Assembly: GCA_013812395.1 (NCBI GenBank)
Contig: JACCTL010000107.1
Span: forward strand, 1-32,313
From: Euzebyaceae bacterium
Lineage (GTDB): Bacteria; Actinomycetota; Nitriliruptoria; Euzebyales; Egibacteraceae
DNA: 32,313 bases
Direction: 5' to 3'
The notes under the pieces are model-generated. The model saw only the letters and a program-made list of their open reading frames with translations, was not told the origin of the DNA and did not search any database. Of this stretch, positions 7,147-14,024 are shown piece after piece; within the stretch, counting starts at the first letter, position 1; every line of letters starts with the position of its first letter. A program made the translations under genes and the position numbers.

Positions 7147-9756
7147 GTGCTGACGAGCTGGCCGCTGGTGGGACGCGCGCAGGAGCTGGAACGGGTCAGC
7201 GAACTGCTGCACGGAGGCGCCTGCCGTGGCGTCGTCTTCGCCGGCGCCGCCGGTGTGGGCAAGACGCGCCTGGCCCGTGAGGCGCTCGCGGCCGCCAGGG
7301 CGGTGGGCTTCGCCGGCGACTGGGCAGTCGGCACGCACTCCGCCGCCTCGATCCCCTTCGGCGCGCTCAGCCATCTCGTGCCCGCTGATCGGGGCGCCGC
7401 CAGTGAGCACCTCGACATGCTGCGGACGGCGGTCGGGCACCTCGCGCGCCGGGCCGACGGGCGGCGGCTGGTCCTGGCAGTCGACGACGCACACCTGCTC
7501 GACGACGGCTCGGCAACGCTGGTCCGCCACCTCGCGGAGGCGTCCGACACCTTCCTGATCGCGACCGTCCGCAGCCGCGAACCGACGCCCGACGGGATCG
7601 TGGCGTTGTGGAAAGACGAACTGGCCGAGCGCCTCGAGGTCGGACCGCTCCCGGCGCAAGACGTCGACCGGCTCCTGGCCATAGCGGTGAACGGTCCGGT
7701 CGATGACGCGACCGCTCAGCACGTTGCGCTGGTGACGCAGGGGAACGCGCTGTACCTGCGCGAGCTCGTCATTGGCGCCCTCGACACCGGGGTACTGCGC
7801 AAGACCGGTGGTGTGTGGCGTCTACTCGGCCCGCTGACACCGCCTCCGCGCCTGGTCGAACTGATCGAGGCGCGGCTGGGTCGTCTCGATGGGCAGGCGC
7901 GACTAGGCCTGGAACTGCTCGCCTTCGGAGAGCCGCTCGGTGCCGACACCCTCGAGCGGCTGGTGCCGCTGGCCACCCTCGAACAGGCCGAGCGCAAGGG
8001 GCTGATCATGCTCGAGCAACAGCAGCGGCGGGTGCAGGCCCGGCTGGCCCACCCGCTGTACTCGGAGGTGCTGCGACGCAACGCGCCGGCGATACGGGCG
8101 CGCAGCGTGTGCCGGCGTCTCGCGGAGACGGCGACGGCGACGGGCATCCGCCGCGCCGACGACGTCCTGCGCGTCGTCACCTGGAGCCTGGACGCGGGGG
8201 CGGAATGCGACGCTGCCATCCTCTCCGCCGCCTCTCGCCGCGCGCTGCGCAGGTTCGACTACGCGCTGGCCGAACGCCTCGCTCGCAAGGCCGTCGAGGT
8301 GGGAGGCGGCTTGGCGGCAAGCTGGGCTCTCGGCGACGCCCTGATCGGTCGCGGCGACAGTGCGGGCGGCGAGACCGTGCTCGCCGAGCTCGCCCCGCGC
8401 TGTCGCGGCGACGCCGCGCGTGCGCGGCTGGCGCTGCTGCGCGCCTCCAACCTCGTGTTCGGTCTCGGCCAGGTCGCCGCCGCCGAGGACCTGTTGCGGG
8501 CGGCGGCGGCGCAGACCGCCGACCCGCAGTGGCGTGGCGAGCTCGCCGCCTTCCAAGCAACGTGCTCCATATGGGGTGGTCGCACCGGCGACGCCCTTGC
8601 CGGCGCCCGCAGCGTGATCGAGCAGGACGTCGGGGGGCGCGCGTCGCTCAGCGCACTGGTGATCGGCGGCCTCACCGCCGCACTGTGCGGTCGGGGCGAC
8701 GAAGCGCTCGCCTATGCCGCCCGGGGCGAGCAGCTTGTCGGCAAGTACGCCGATGACCTACCGCTCAGCCCCCTGCAGCTCGCGGTGAACCGCTGCCTGG
8801 CCGATCTGCTCGCGGGCAGGCTGGCGCGGGCGGAGGCCGACGCGCGGGCGGGCTACCAGCGTGCCCTCCGGGAGCACTGGAGCGACGCCTGCGCAACGTG
8901 GGCGCAGTGGCTCGGGCACATCGCACGCCACCGAGGCCAGCCGCGATCCGCGCTGGGATGGTTGCGCAAGAGTGCCGTGCTGCTGCGCGAGAACGACCGC
9001 TTCGGCTCGCTGCCCGCCGTCCTCGCGGACTGCGCGAACGCGGCCGCGGTAGCCGGCGACCCGCACGCAGCGTCCGACATGCTGCGCGAATCCGAGGAGC
9101 ACCTGCGGGGTCCGTTCCTGCTGCACGTAGAGCAGGCGCGGCCCTGGGTGAGCGCCGCCAGAGGCGAACGGGCGGCGGCGGTGCAGCTCGCCATCGCTGC
9201 GGCGGACCGAGGCCGGCAGCGGGGCGAGCTCGGCTGGGCCGTCGTCGCCATGCACGACATCGCCCGCCTCGGCAACGCGACTGCGGCCGCCCGACGGTTC
9301 GGAGCGATCACCGGGCAGGTCGACGGTGAGGCCGTCACCGTGTACACCGCGCACGTCGATGCGCTGATCGCTCGCGACGGGCCGCGGCTCGACGATGTGG
9401 CCGGCCGCTTCGACGCGCTCGGCTTCACCTTGCTCGCGGCCGAGGCAGCGGCGGAGGCGGCCCAGGCGCATCGAGCCGAGGGTCGGGTCGCCAGCGCCCT
9501 CGCCTCGACCAAGCGCGCCAAGCAGCTCGCCGGCCTCTGCGAGGGCGCGCGCACCCCAGCACTCGAGTTGCTTGACCCGCTGCCGCTCACCCCGCGGGAG
9601 CGGCAGATCGCCACCCTCGCAGCCTCCGGCCTGTCGAGCCGAGCGATCGCCCGGGATCTGGTCCTGTCGGCCCGCACCATCGACAACCATCTGTCGAACA
9701 TCTACGCCAAGATGGGCATCACCGGTCGCACGCAACTCGCTGACCGCCTGCCCTAG
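7147..9756 (+). CDS. Large ATP-binding LuxR-family (LAL-type) transcriptional regulator
   Basis: 869 residues, the usual size of LAL/MalT-like regulators. N-terminal AAA/STAND-type ATPase: Walker A GAAGVGKT at 33-40 and Walker B LVLAVDDAH at 108-116. The middle (about 330-790) is a helical, TPR-like array rich in Ala/Leu/Arg. The C-terminus is a LuxR/GerE helix-turn-helix at about 813-869, with LTPRERQIATLAASG, SSRAIARDLVLSARTIDNHL and IYAKMGITGRTQL. Such proteins are usually activators switched by ligand and ATP binding. It is transcribed away from the papain/tachylectin gene across a 150-bp region with two palindromes, so that protease gene is a plausible target. Start is GTG 7147 with a leaderless-type promoter. 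The gene ends just before a tandem hairpin repeat. Confidence 0.92.
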   Translation: MLTSWPLVGRAQELERVSELLHGGACRGVVFAGAAGVGKTRLAREALAAARAVGFAGDWAVGTHSAASIPFGALSHLVPADRGAASEHLDMLRTAVGHLARRADGRRLVLAVDDAHLLDDGSATLVRHLAEASDTFLIATVRSREPTPDGIVALWKDELAERLEVGPLPAQDVDRLLAIAVNGPVDDATAQHVALVTQGNALYLRELVIGALDTGVLRKTGGVWRLLGPLTPPPRLVELIEARLGRLDGQARLGLELLAFGEPLGADTLERLVPLATLEQAERKGLIMLEQQQRRVQARLAHPLYSEVLRRNAPAIRARSVCRRLAETATATGIRRADDVLRVVTWSLDAGAECDAAILSAASRRALRRFDYALAERLARKAVEVGGGLAASWALGDALIGRGDSAGGETVLAELAPRCRGDAARARLALLRASNLVFGLGQVAAAEDLLRAAAAQTADPQWRGELAAFQATCSIWGGRTGDALAGARSVIEQDVGGRASLSALVIGGLTAALCGRGDEALAYAARGEQLVGKYADDLPLSPLQLAVNRCLADLLAGRLARAEADARAGYQRALREHWSDACATWAQWLGHIARHRGQPRSALGWLRKSAVLLRENDRFGSLPAVLADCANAAAVAGDPHAASDMLRESEEHLRGPFLLHVEQARPWVSAARGERAAAVQLAIAAADRGRQRGELGWAVVAMHDIARLGNATAAARRFGAITGQVDGEAVTVYTAHVDALIARDGPRLDDVAGRFDALGFTLLAAEAAAEAAQAHRAEGRVASALASTKRAKQLAGLCEGARTPALELLDPLPLTPRERQIATLAASGLSSRAIARDLVLSARTIDNHLSNIYAKMGITGRTQLADRLP

Positions 9757-9798
9757 CCTGACTAACACCGACGGTGGCTCCGACCCACGCCAATCTCG

Positions 9799-9882
9799 CC
9801 CGCCGGCGAAAGCCGGCGCCCCATCCCGGAGGGATCCTGCCCCGCCGGCGAAAGCCGGCGCCCCATCCCGGAGGGATCCTGC
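9799..9882. repeat. Two exact tandem copies of a 42-bp double-hairpin repeat
   Basis: Copies at 9799-9840 and 9841-9882 are identical. Each holds two hairpins: CGCCGGC-GAAA-GCCGGCG (7-bp stem, GNRA-type loop) and ATCCC-GGA-GGGAT. The second copy runs into the stop codon of the desaturase gene (9882-9884). It sits between convergent genes, so it may serve as a two-way terminator. The GCCGGCGAAAGCCGGC-type core resembles REP-like intergenic palindromes in other bacteria; this is recognition by eye. Confidence 0.85.
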
Positions 9883-10805
9883 TACGAGGCCCTGGCGGCC
9901 TCGCGCTCCTGGGACTTGGCCCGCTTGGCCTCGAACTTGCTGGCCTGCGCGTCCAAGGCGGTCAGGAACTCCGCGGTCTGCTGCCGGGCCTTCTCGGCCT
10001 CGTCATCCAGCCCCTCGATGTCGAAGAAGCGCCAGTGGCGCAGCAGCGGCCAGATCACGTCATCGTGGTGGACCCGCAAGTCGTAGATGCCCGCTTTGGC
10101 GATCATCACCGCCTTGCGGTTGAAGTCAGCCATGCCGGCGCCGGGCATCTGGAAGCCCACGACCTCGGCGGCGATGGCCTTGACGGCGGCCGACGGGTCC
10201 AGCTGCAGTGCCGCTCCGAGCATGTCTCGGTAGAAGACCATGTGCAGGTTCTCGTCGGTGGAGATGCGCGTCATGATCCGGTCGGCCACCGGGTCTTGTG
10301 AGTAGCGGCCGGTGTTGCGGTGCGAGATGCGGGTGGCCAGCTCCTGGAAGGCCACGTAGGCCATGCCCTGCAGCGTGGACTTGCCGTCACGGTCGTAGCC
10401 CACCATCACGTTCTGCATCCGTCCGCGCTCCAGCTGCACCGGGTCAAGGGCCCGGGTCACCACCAGGTAGTCGCGCAGCACGATGGCGTGGCGGCCCTCC
10501 TCGGCGGTCCAGCGGTGCACCCAGTTGATCCAGGCCCCGTCGCCGGCGCCGAACATCTGGTGGATCTCGCGGTGGTAGCTGGGCAGGTTGTCCTCGGTCA
10601 GCAGGTTGACCTCGAAGGCGATCTGCGCGACGCCGGTCAGGCGCGACTGGTCGGGCGTCCACGGGTCCTTGTCGAAGTCACGCCCGAGGCTGTAGGGAAT
10701 GTAGTCGTGTGGGAACCACTCCCGAGCGGCCTTGCCGTGACGGTTGAGCAACTCCTCGGCCTTGGGCTCGAGTTCGGCGAGCAGGCGCTGGTCTTGAGTG
10801 GGCAC
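9882..10805 (-). CDS. Acyl-[acyl-carrier-protein] desaturase (soluble diiron)
   Basis: 307 residues. It has the six iron ligands of the stearoyl-ACP desaturase family: E71 (LLTEDNLPSYH), E103 and H106 (AEEGRH), E155 (FQELAT), E185 and H188 (TDENLH). These match the plant enzyme's E, ExxH, E, ExxH order. The family introduces a cis double bond into ACP-bound acyl chains with O2 and reduced ferredoxin; actinobacteria carry DesA-type versions for unsaturated membrane lipids. The GTG start at 10805 has a good ribosome site, AAGGAG at 10812-10817. The C-terminal 25 residues are a charged Lys/Glu/Ala tail. Its upstream region, shared with the divergent gpmA, carries repeated GGTTACG motifs that may be an operator. 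It converges on the LuxR-type gene across the 42-bp repeats. Confidence 0.92.
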   Translation of the reverse strand: MPTQDQRLLAELEPKAEELLNRHGKAAREWFPHDYIPYSLGRDFDKDPWTPDQSRLTGVAQIAFEVNLLTEDNLPSYHREIHQMFGAGDGAWINWVHRWTAEEGRHAIVLRDYLVVTRALDPVQLERGRMQNVMVGYDRDGKSTLQGMAYVAFQELATRISHRNTGRYSQDPVADRIMTRISTDENLHMVFYRDMLGAALQLDPSAAVKAIAAEVVGFQMPGAGMADFNRKAVMIAKAGIYDLRVHHDDVIWPLLRHWRFFDIEGLDDEAEKARQQTAEFLTALDAQASKFEAKRAKSQEREAARAS

Positions 10806-10833
10806 GGGGCGGCTCCTTGCGACGGAGAATCGT

Positions 10834-10866
10834 GGTTACGGTTGCGTAGGTTACGTACCCGTAGGG
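10834..10866. promoter_or_regulatory. Repeated GGTTACG / CGTAGG motifs, candidate operator of the desaturase
   Basis: GGTTACG occurs at 10834-10840 and again at 10849-10855, a spacing of 15 bp, and CGTAGG occurs twice in the same stretch. The second copy forms the near-palindrome GGTTACGTACC (10849-10859). The stretch lies upstream of both divergent genes, desaturase (start 10805) and gpmA (start 10898). Fatty-acid desaturases are commonly repressed by TetR-type lipid sensors, so an operator role is plausible but inferred. Confidence 0.4.
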
Positions 10867-10883
10867 TGACTGTCCAACCGTGT

Positions 10884-10889
10884 TAGCGT
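10884..10889 (+). promoter_or_regulatory. -10 element of gpmA, probably leaderless
   Basis: TAGCGT is followed after 8 nt by the ATG at 10898, and no Shine-Dalgarno sequence lies between. This is the same arrangement as before the TetR gene at 4036. Confidence 0.4.
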
Positions 10890-10897
10890 CCCCGGTC

Positions 10898-11512
10898 ATG
10901 AGTACTCTCATCCTGCTGCGCCACGGCCAGTCGACCTGGAACGCCGAGAACCGCTTCACCGGATGGGTCGATACGCCGCTGTCGGCCAACGGCCGGGAGG
11001 AGGCGCGTCTGGGAGGCCAGCGACTGGCTTCCCAGCGCGTGCACGTCGACCGCGCATTCACTTCGACGCTGGTCCGCGCCATCGACACCGGCCGCATCGT
11101 GCTGGACGAACTGGGCCAGCACGCTCTTGATCAGGTCCGTGCCTGGCAACTCAACGAGCGCTTCTATGGAGCGCTGACCGGGCGCAACAAAGCCCAGACC
11201 GCCGAGGAGTTCGGCGCCGAGCAGGTTCACATCTGGCGGCGCAGCTACGACATCCCTCCCCCCGGTGGCGAAAGCCTCGCCGACACCGCCAAGCGGACGC
11301 TGCCCTACTTCAACGAGATCGTGCTGCCCGCCACCCTCGAGGTCGCCACGGTGCTGGTCTCGGCCCACGGCAACAGCCTGCGCTCGATCGTCAAAGAGCT
11401 GGACGGCCTGGACGATGACGCCGTCACCCGCCTGGAGATCGCCACCGGCGTGCCGGTCGTCTACGAGCTCGACGGCGACGGCAGCGTCGTCGACAAGCAC
11501 ATCGTCACCTAG
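10898..11512 (+). CDS. gpmA: 2,3-bisphosphoglycerate-dependent phosphoglycerate mutase (short form)
   Basis: 204 residues. Catalyses 3-phosphoglycerate to 2-phosphoglycerate in glycolysis and gluconeogenesis. The histidine-phosphatase signature LLRHGQS at 6-12 gives the phospho-accepting H9. [13 protein letters not shown]60, E87 in LNERFYG and the second catalytic H157 in SAHGNSLR are all present. Compared with the common form of about 250 residues it is short: the loop after SYDIPPP goes directly to GGESLADT, lacking about 20 residues, and the C-terminal tail is trimmed. Short dPGMs exist in several bacteria, so this is probably functional. ATG 10898 is chosen over an in-frame GTG at 10880 because homology begins at [10 protein letters not shown] and a -10 sits just upstream. 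Confidence 0.93.
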   Translation: MSTLILLRHGQSTWNAENRFTGWVDTPLSANGREEARLGGQRLASQRVHVDRAFTSTLVRAIDTGRIVLDELGQHALDQVRAWQLNERFYGALTGRNKAQTAEEFGAEQVHIWRRSYDIPPPGGESLADTAKRTLPYFNEIVLPATLEVATVLVSAHGNSLRSIVKELDGLDDDAVTRLEIATGVPVVYELDGDGSVVDKHIVT

Positions 11513-11524
11513 GCAGGCCCCGGG

Positions 11525-11613
11525 GGTCAGGCTCGCGACTGGCGGCAGCGGGACTCGCGGTCAGGCTTCGCGACCGGCGGCGGGACTCGGGGGTCAGGCT
11601 CGCGACTGGCGGC
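11525..11613. repeat. Three copies of a 22-23-bp repeat derived from a gene 3' end
   Basis: Cores beginning GGTCAGGCT and ending GGCGGC lie at 11525-11546, 11559-11581 and 11592-11613. Copies 1 and 3 are identical over 22 bp; copy 2 has one inserted T and one T-to-C change. Copy 3 contains the stop codon and last codons of the minus-strand gene at 11594, so copies 1 and 2 look like duplications of that gene's tail. The spacing is 33-34 bp. Confidence 0.75.
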
Positions 11614-11875
11614 GGTGGCGCTGGCGGCAGGCAAGACACACAAACCACGTCTCGTCGCCTTCCAGCTCCAACAGCCCGCCGTGGGCGCCGCAGTGCGGGC
11701 AGCGCGCCGCCAAGGTCCACAGCTCGGGCTTGTTGCCGCTACCCTCCCAGTCGGCGCTGCGGCGCGCCCGCTCGGCGGCGTACCGGCGGCTGCTGCCGAA
11801 CCACAGCGCCAGCAGCGCAGCGCCCAGGACCAGCGCCGTGCCGGTGACCAGGCCCACCTCCATGCCGAGCTCCAC
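11594..11875 (-). CDS. Small membrane protein with C-terminal zinc ribbon
   Basis: 93 residues from GTG 11875. One N-terminal hydrophobic helix (VGLVTGTALVLGAALLALWFG) is followed by a basic segment (SSRRYAAERARR) and a cytoplasmic domain with two cysteine pairs, CPHCGAHGG and CLACRQRH, spaced as in a zinc ribbon. The sequence between them (LLELEGDETWFV) is typical of a small beta-hairpin ribbon. I do not recognise a named family. Start is uncertain: GTG 11875 follows GAGGG, and ATG 11863 follows GGAG. It is divergent from another small Cys-rich gene with 17 bp between the starts. The last codons lie in the repeat array at 11525-11613. Confidence 0.75.
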   Translation of the reverse strand: MELGMEVGLVTGTALVLGAALLALWFGSSRRYAAERARRSADWEGSGNKPELWTLAARCPHCGAHGGLLELEGDETWFVCLACRQRHRRQSRA

Positions 11876-11879
11876 TGGT

Positions 11880-11885
11880 TACCCT
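11880..11885 (+). promoter_or_regulatory. -10 element before the small Cys-rich gene
   Basis: TACCCT is followed after exactly 7 nt by ATG 11893, the leaderless arrangement seen before several other genes in this window. It is the main support that the short gene downstream is real. Confidence 0.4.
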
Positions 11886-11892
11886 CGACGCC

Positions 11893-12099
11893 ATGGTCCG
11901 TGCCAGCACAACGTATCGCTGTCAGCACTGCACCCAGCTGCTGCCGTTCGACGAACACACGCAGGTGCCCGAAGCGTGCCTGCGTCGCTGCCAAGGTGGC
12001 TGTGACTGGCGTGAAATCGGCCCGGCTGACCCGGCCGTGTGGGTGCGAGCGTCACGGGACGGACCGCTCGGCGACGACGGGCTGCCGCTGCCCGACTGA
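11893..12099 (+). CDS. Small Cys-rich hypothetical protein
   Basis: 68 residues. It has CQHC at residues 10-13 and then CLRRCQGGCDW at about 29-39, giving four or five possible zinc ligands, with an acidic tail (DDGLPLPD). No ribosome site precedes ATG 11893, but a TACCCT -10-like element lies 7 nt before it. It is divergent from the zinc-ribbon membrane protein at 11594-11875. Family not recognised; it may bind zinc. It ends about 150 bp before pepA and could be read through into it. Short length leaves some doubt that it is expressed. Confidence 0.5.
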   Translation: MVRASTTYRCQHCTQLLPFDEHTQVPEACLRRCQGGCDWREIGPADPAVWVRASRDGPLGDDGLPLPD

Positions 12100-12252
12100 A
12101 CGAACGGGGTGACGGCCCGAATAACCCGGGTGACGGCCGCCTCACCGGCGGCATCTACACTGCGACACGGCACCATCGCCTGCCCCCGCTGCCCTGTCTC
12201 CGCTCGGTCCGCGACCGCTGACCGGGCTTCTTGTTGCGAAAGGCACCACGTC

Positions 12253-13731
12253 GTGCTGACGGTCACCGTCTCCGCGGATGATCCCCTGCGCGTGGCCGCC
12301 GACCTGCTGGTGGTGCCGGTGTTCAAGGGCGGCATCGAGGGTCCCGGCGCCGCGGCAGTGCTGGCGGCGCTGGGACTGGATGCCTGGCCCGTCACCCCCG
12401 ACTTCCGCGGCGACATCGGCCAGCAGCTGCTGCTGAGCTCTCCGGGCCTGGAGGCGCGGGGGGTGCTGCTGGTGGGGCTGGGACGGATGGACGCCACGGA
12501 CAACGAGCGCCTGCGCCGGGCGGCGGGCGTGGCCGCCCGTGCCGCCCGCCACGCCCCCCGGGTCGCCACGACGCTGTCGCAGGTCCATGCCGGCCCGGCC
12601 GCCGTCGAGGCGGTGGCCGAAGGGTTTGCCCTCGGGGCCTACGAGGACCGCCGGCATCTCGGGGTGGACGCGCAGCCGCCGGCTTCGACCCTGACCGACG
12701 TGGTGGTGCTGACGCCGTCCAGCCAGCTCGCCGACGCCCGGCAGGCGCTGGCCAGGGCACAGCGCTACGCCTGCGCCACCATCGCCGCCCGCGACCTGGT
12801 CAACCTGCCGCCTGGCCACAAGCGGCCAGCCGACCTCGCCGACGCGATCGCCGCGCTGGTCGCCGACAGCTGCGAGGTGGAGATCCTCGACGCCGCGGCG
12901 TTGCGCGCCGAGGGCTTCGGCGGCCTGCTCGCGGTGGGGCGCGGTTCCAGCGTCGAACCTCGGCTGGTGCGCCTGCGCTACCGCCCGGCCGCCGCCCTTG
13001 GCCACGTGGCCCTGGTCGGCAAGGGCATCACCTTCGACAGCGGTGGTCTGAACCTCAAGCGCGGCACGAGCATGGAGTGGATGAAGGCCGACATGGCCGG
13101 CGCCGCAGCGATCGCGGGCGCTTGCTCGGCGCTGGCCGACCTCGGTGTCCGCCTGGAGGTGACGGCGCTGCTGGCGCTGGCGGAGAACATGCCAGGCCGC
13201 GACGCCCAACGCCCCGACGACGTCATCCGCATCCATGGCGGCACCACCGTCGAGGTCCGCGACACCGACGCCGAAGGTCGCCTGGTTCTGGCCGACGCCC
13301 TGCACGCCGTCGCGCAGGAGGCACCCGATGCCATCGTCGACCTGGCGACTTTGACGGGGTCCTCCCTGCACGCCGTCGGTCGCCTGGCCGCCGCCGTCAT
13401 GGGTAACGACGCCGAGTTGCTGTCCTCGCTGCTGCGGGCAGCCGGCGTGGCCGGTGAGTCACTGTGGGAGCTGCCGCTGTGGGACGACCTCGAGCATCTG
13501 CTCGACTCGCCGGTGGCTGACCTGAACAACACCGGCGACGGCGCCAACGGCGGCGCGATCATGGGCGGGCTGTTCCTGCGCCGCTTCGTCGGTGATGTCC
13601 CGTGGGCGCACCTGGACATCGCCGGGCCGTCGTTCCGACCCGTCGAGCTGGCCGGTGGCTACCAGCCACCCGGCGGCACCGGCTACGGCGTGCGGACGCT
13701 GTTGGCCTGGCTGGAACGCCGCGGCGACTAG
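12253..13731 (+). CDS. pepA: Leucyl aminopeptidase (M17)
   Basis: 492 residues from GTG 12253, which follows GAAAGG by 9 nt. It is a two-metal aminopeptidase that removes N-terminal residues from peptides; the family forms hexamers in the cytoplasm. Metal and catalytic residues are all present: K257 and D262 in VGKGITFDSGG, K269, D280 in MKADMAG, and D339, E341 and R343 in DTDAEGRL. These sit at a constant offset of 13 from the E. coli PepA residues as I recall them. The N-terminal domain (about 1-150) is the variable one. An upstream open frame to 12109 has no matching homology. TACACT at 12156-12161 could be the -10 of a leadered promoter. A strong inverted repeat follows the stop. Confidence 0.95.
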   Translation: MLTVTVSADDPLRVAADLLVVPVFKGGIEGPGAAAVLAALGLDAWPVTPDFRGDIGQQLLLSSPGLEARGVLLVGLGRMDATDNERLRRAAGVAARAARHAPRVATTLSQVHAGPAAVEAVAEGFALGAYEDRRHLGVDAQPPASTLTDVVVLTPSSQLADARQALARAQRYACATIAARDLVNLPPGHKRPADLADAIAALVADSCEVEILDAAALRAEGFGGLLAVGRGSSVEPRLVRLRYRPAAALGHVALVGKGITFDSGGLNLKRGTSMEWMKADMAGAAAIAGACSALADLGVRLEVTALLALAENMPGRDAQRPDDVIRIHGGTTVEVRDTDAEGRLVLADALHAVAQEAPDAIVDLATLTGSSLHAVGRLAAAVMGNDAELLSSLLRAAGVAGESLWELPLWDDLEHLLDSPVADLNNTGDGANGGAIMGGLFLRRFVGDVPWAHLDIAGPSFRPVELAGGYQPPGGTGYGVRTLLAWLERRGD

Positions 13732-13796
13732 CCCGCCGTAGCCCCGGCTGGACCCTGCTGCTGGGCTGGTCCTTCACCCGGTGGCGCCGGGCGGTC

Positions 13797-13833
13797 CCGC
13801 GACTTGGTCAACGCAGGCGCGACCAAGTCGCGG
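13797..13833. terminator. Perfect 13-bp inverted repeat downstream of pepA
   Basis: CCGCGACTTGGTC (13797-13809) and GACCAAGTCGCGG (13821-13833) are exact inverted complements with an 11-nt loop. It begins 65 bp after the pepA stop. There is no T-tract, which is common in actinobacterial terminators. An operator for the downstream gene is the alternative. The rest of 13732-14024 holds no gene that I can support. Confidence 0.6.
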
Positions 13834-14024
13834 AACCTCGGGTATTCAGGCCCGACGGAGCCCGGCGGTCGCGCCACAACTAGTCCGCCGTGGCCATGGG
13901 GCATAGCCGTTTGGGATGAGATTGCGGCCAGTGGCCAGATAGTGCTCGCTTCGGCACAAGCTGGCCCGTAGCGTTCGGCTATCCCGGACCACAGCAGGTG
14001 GGCCGTTCCCGGTTGGGAGCCTCG

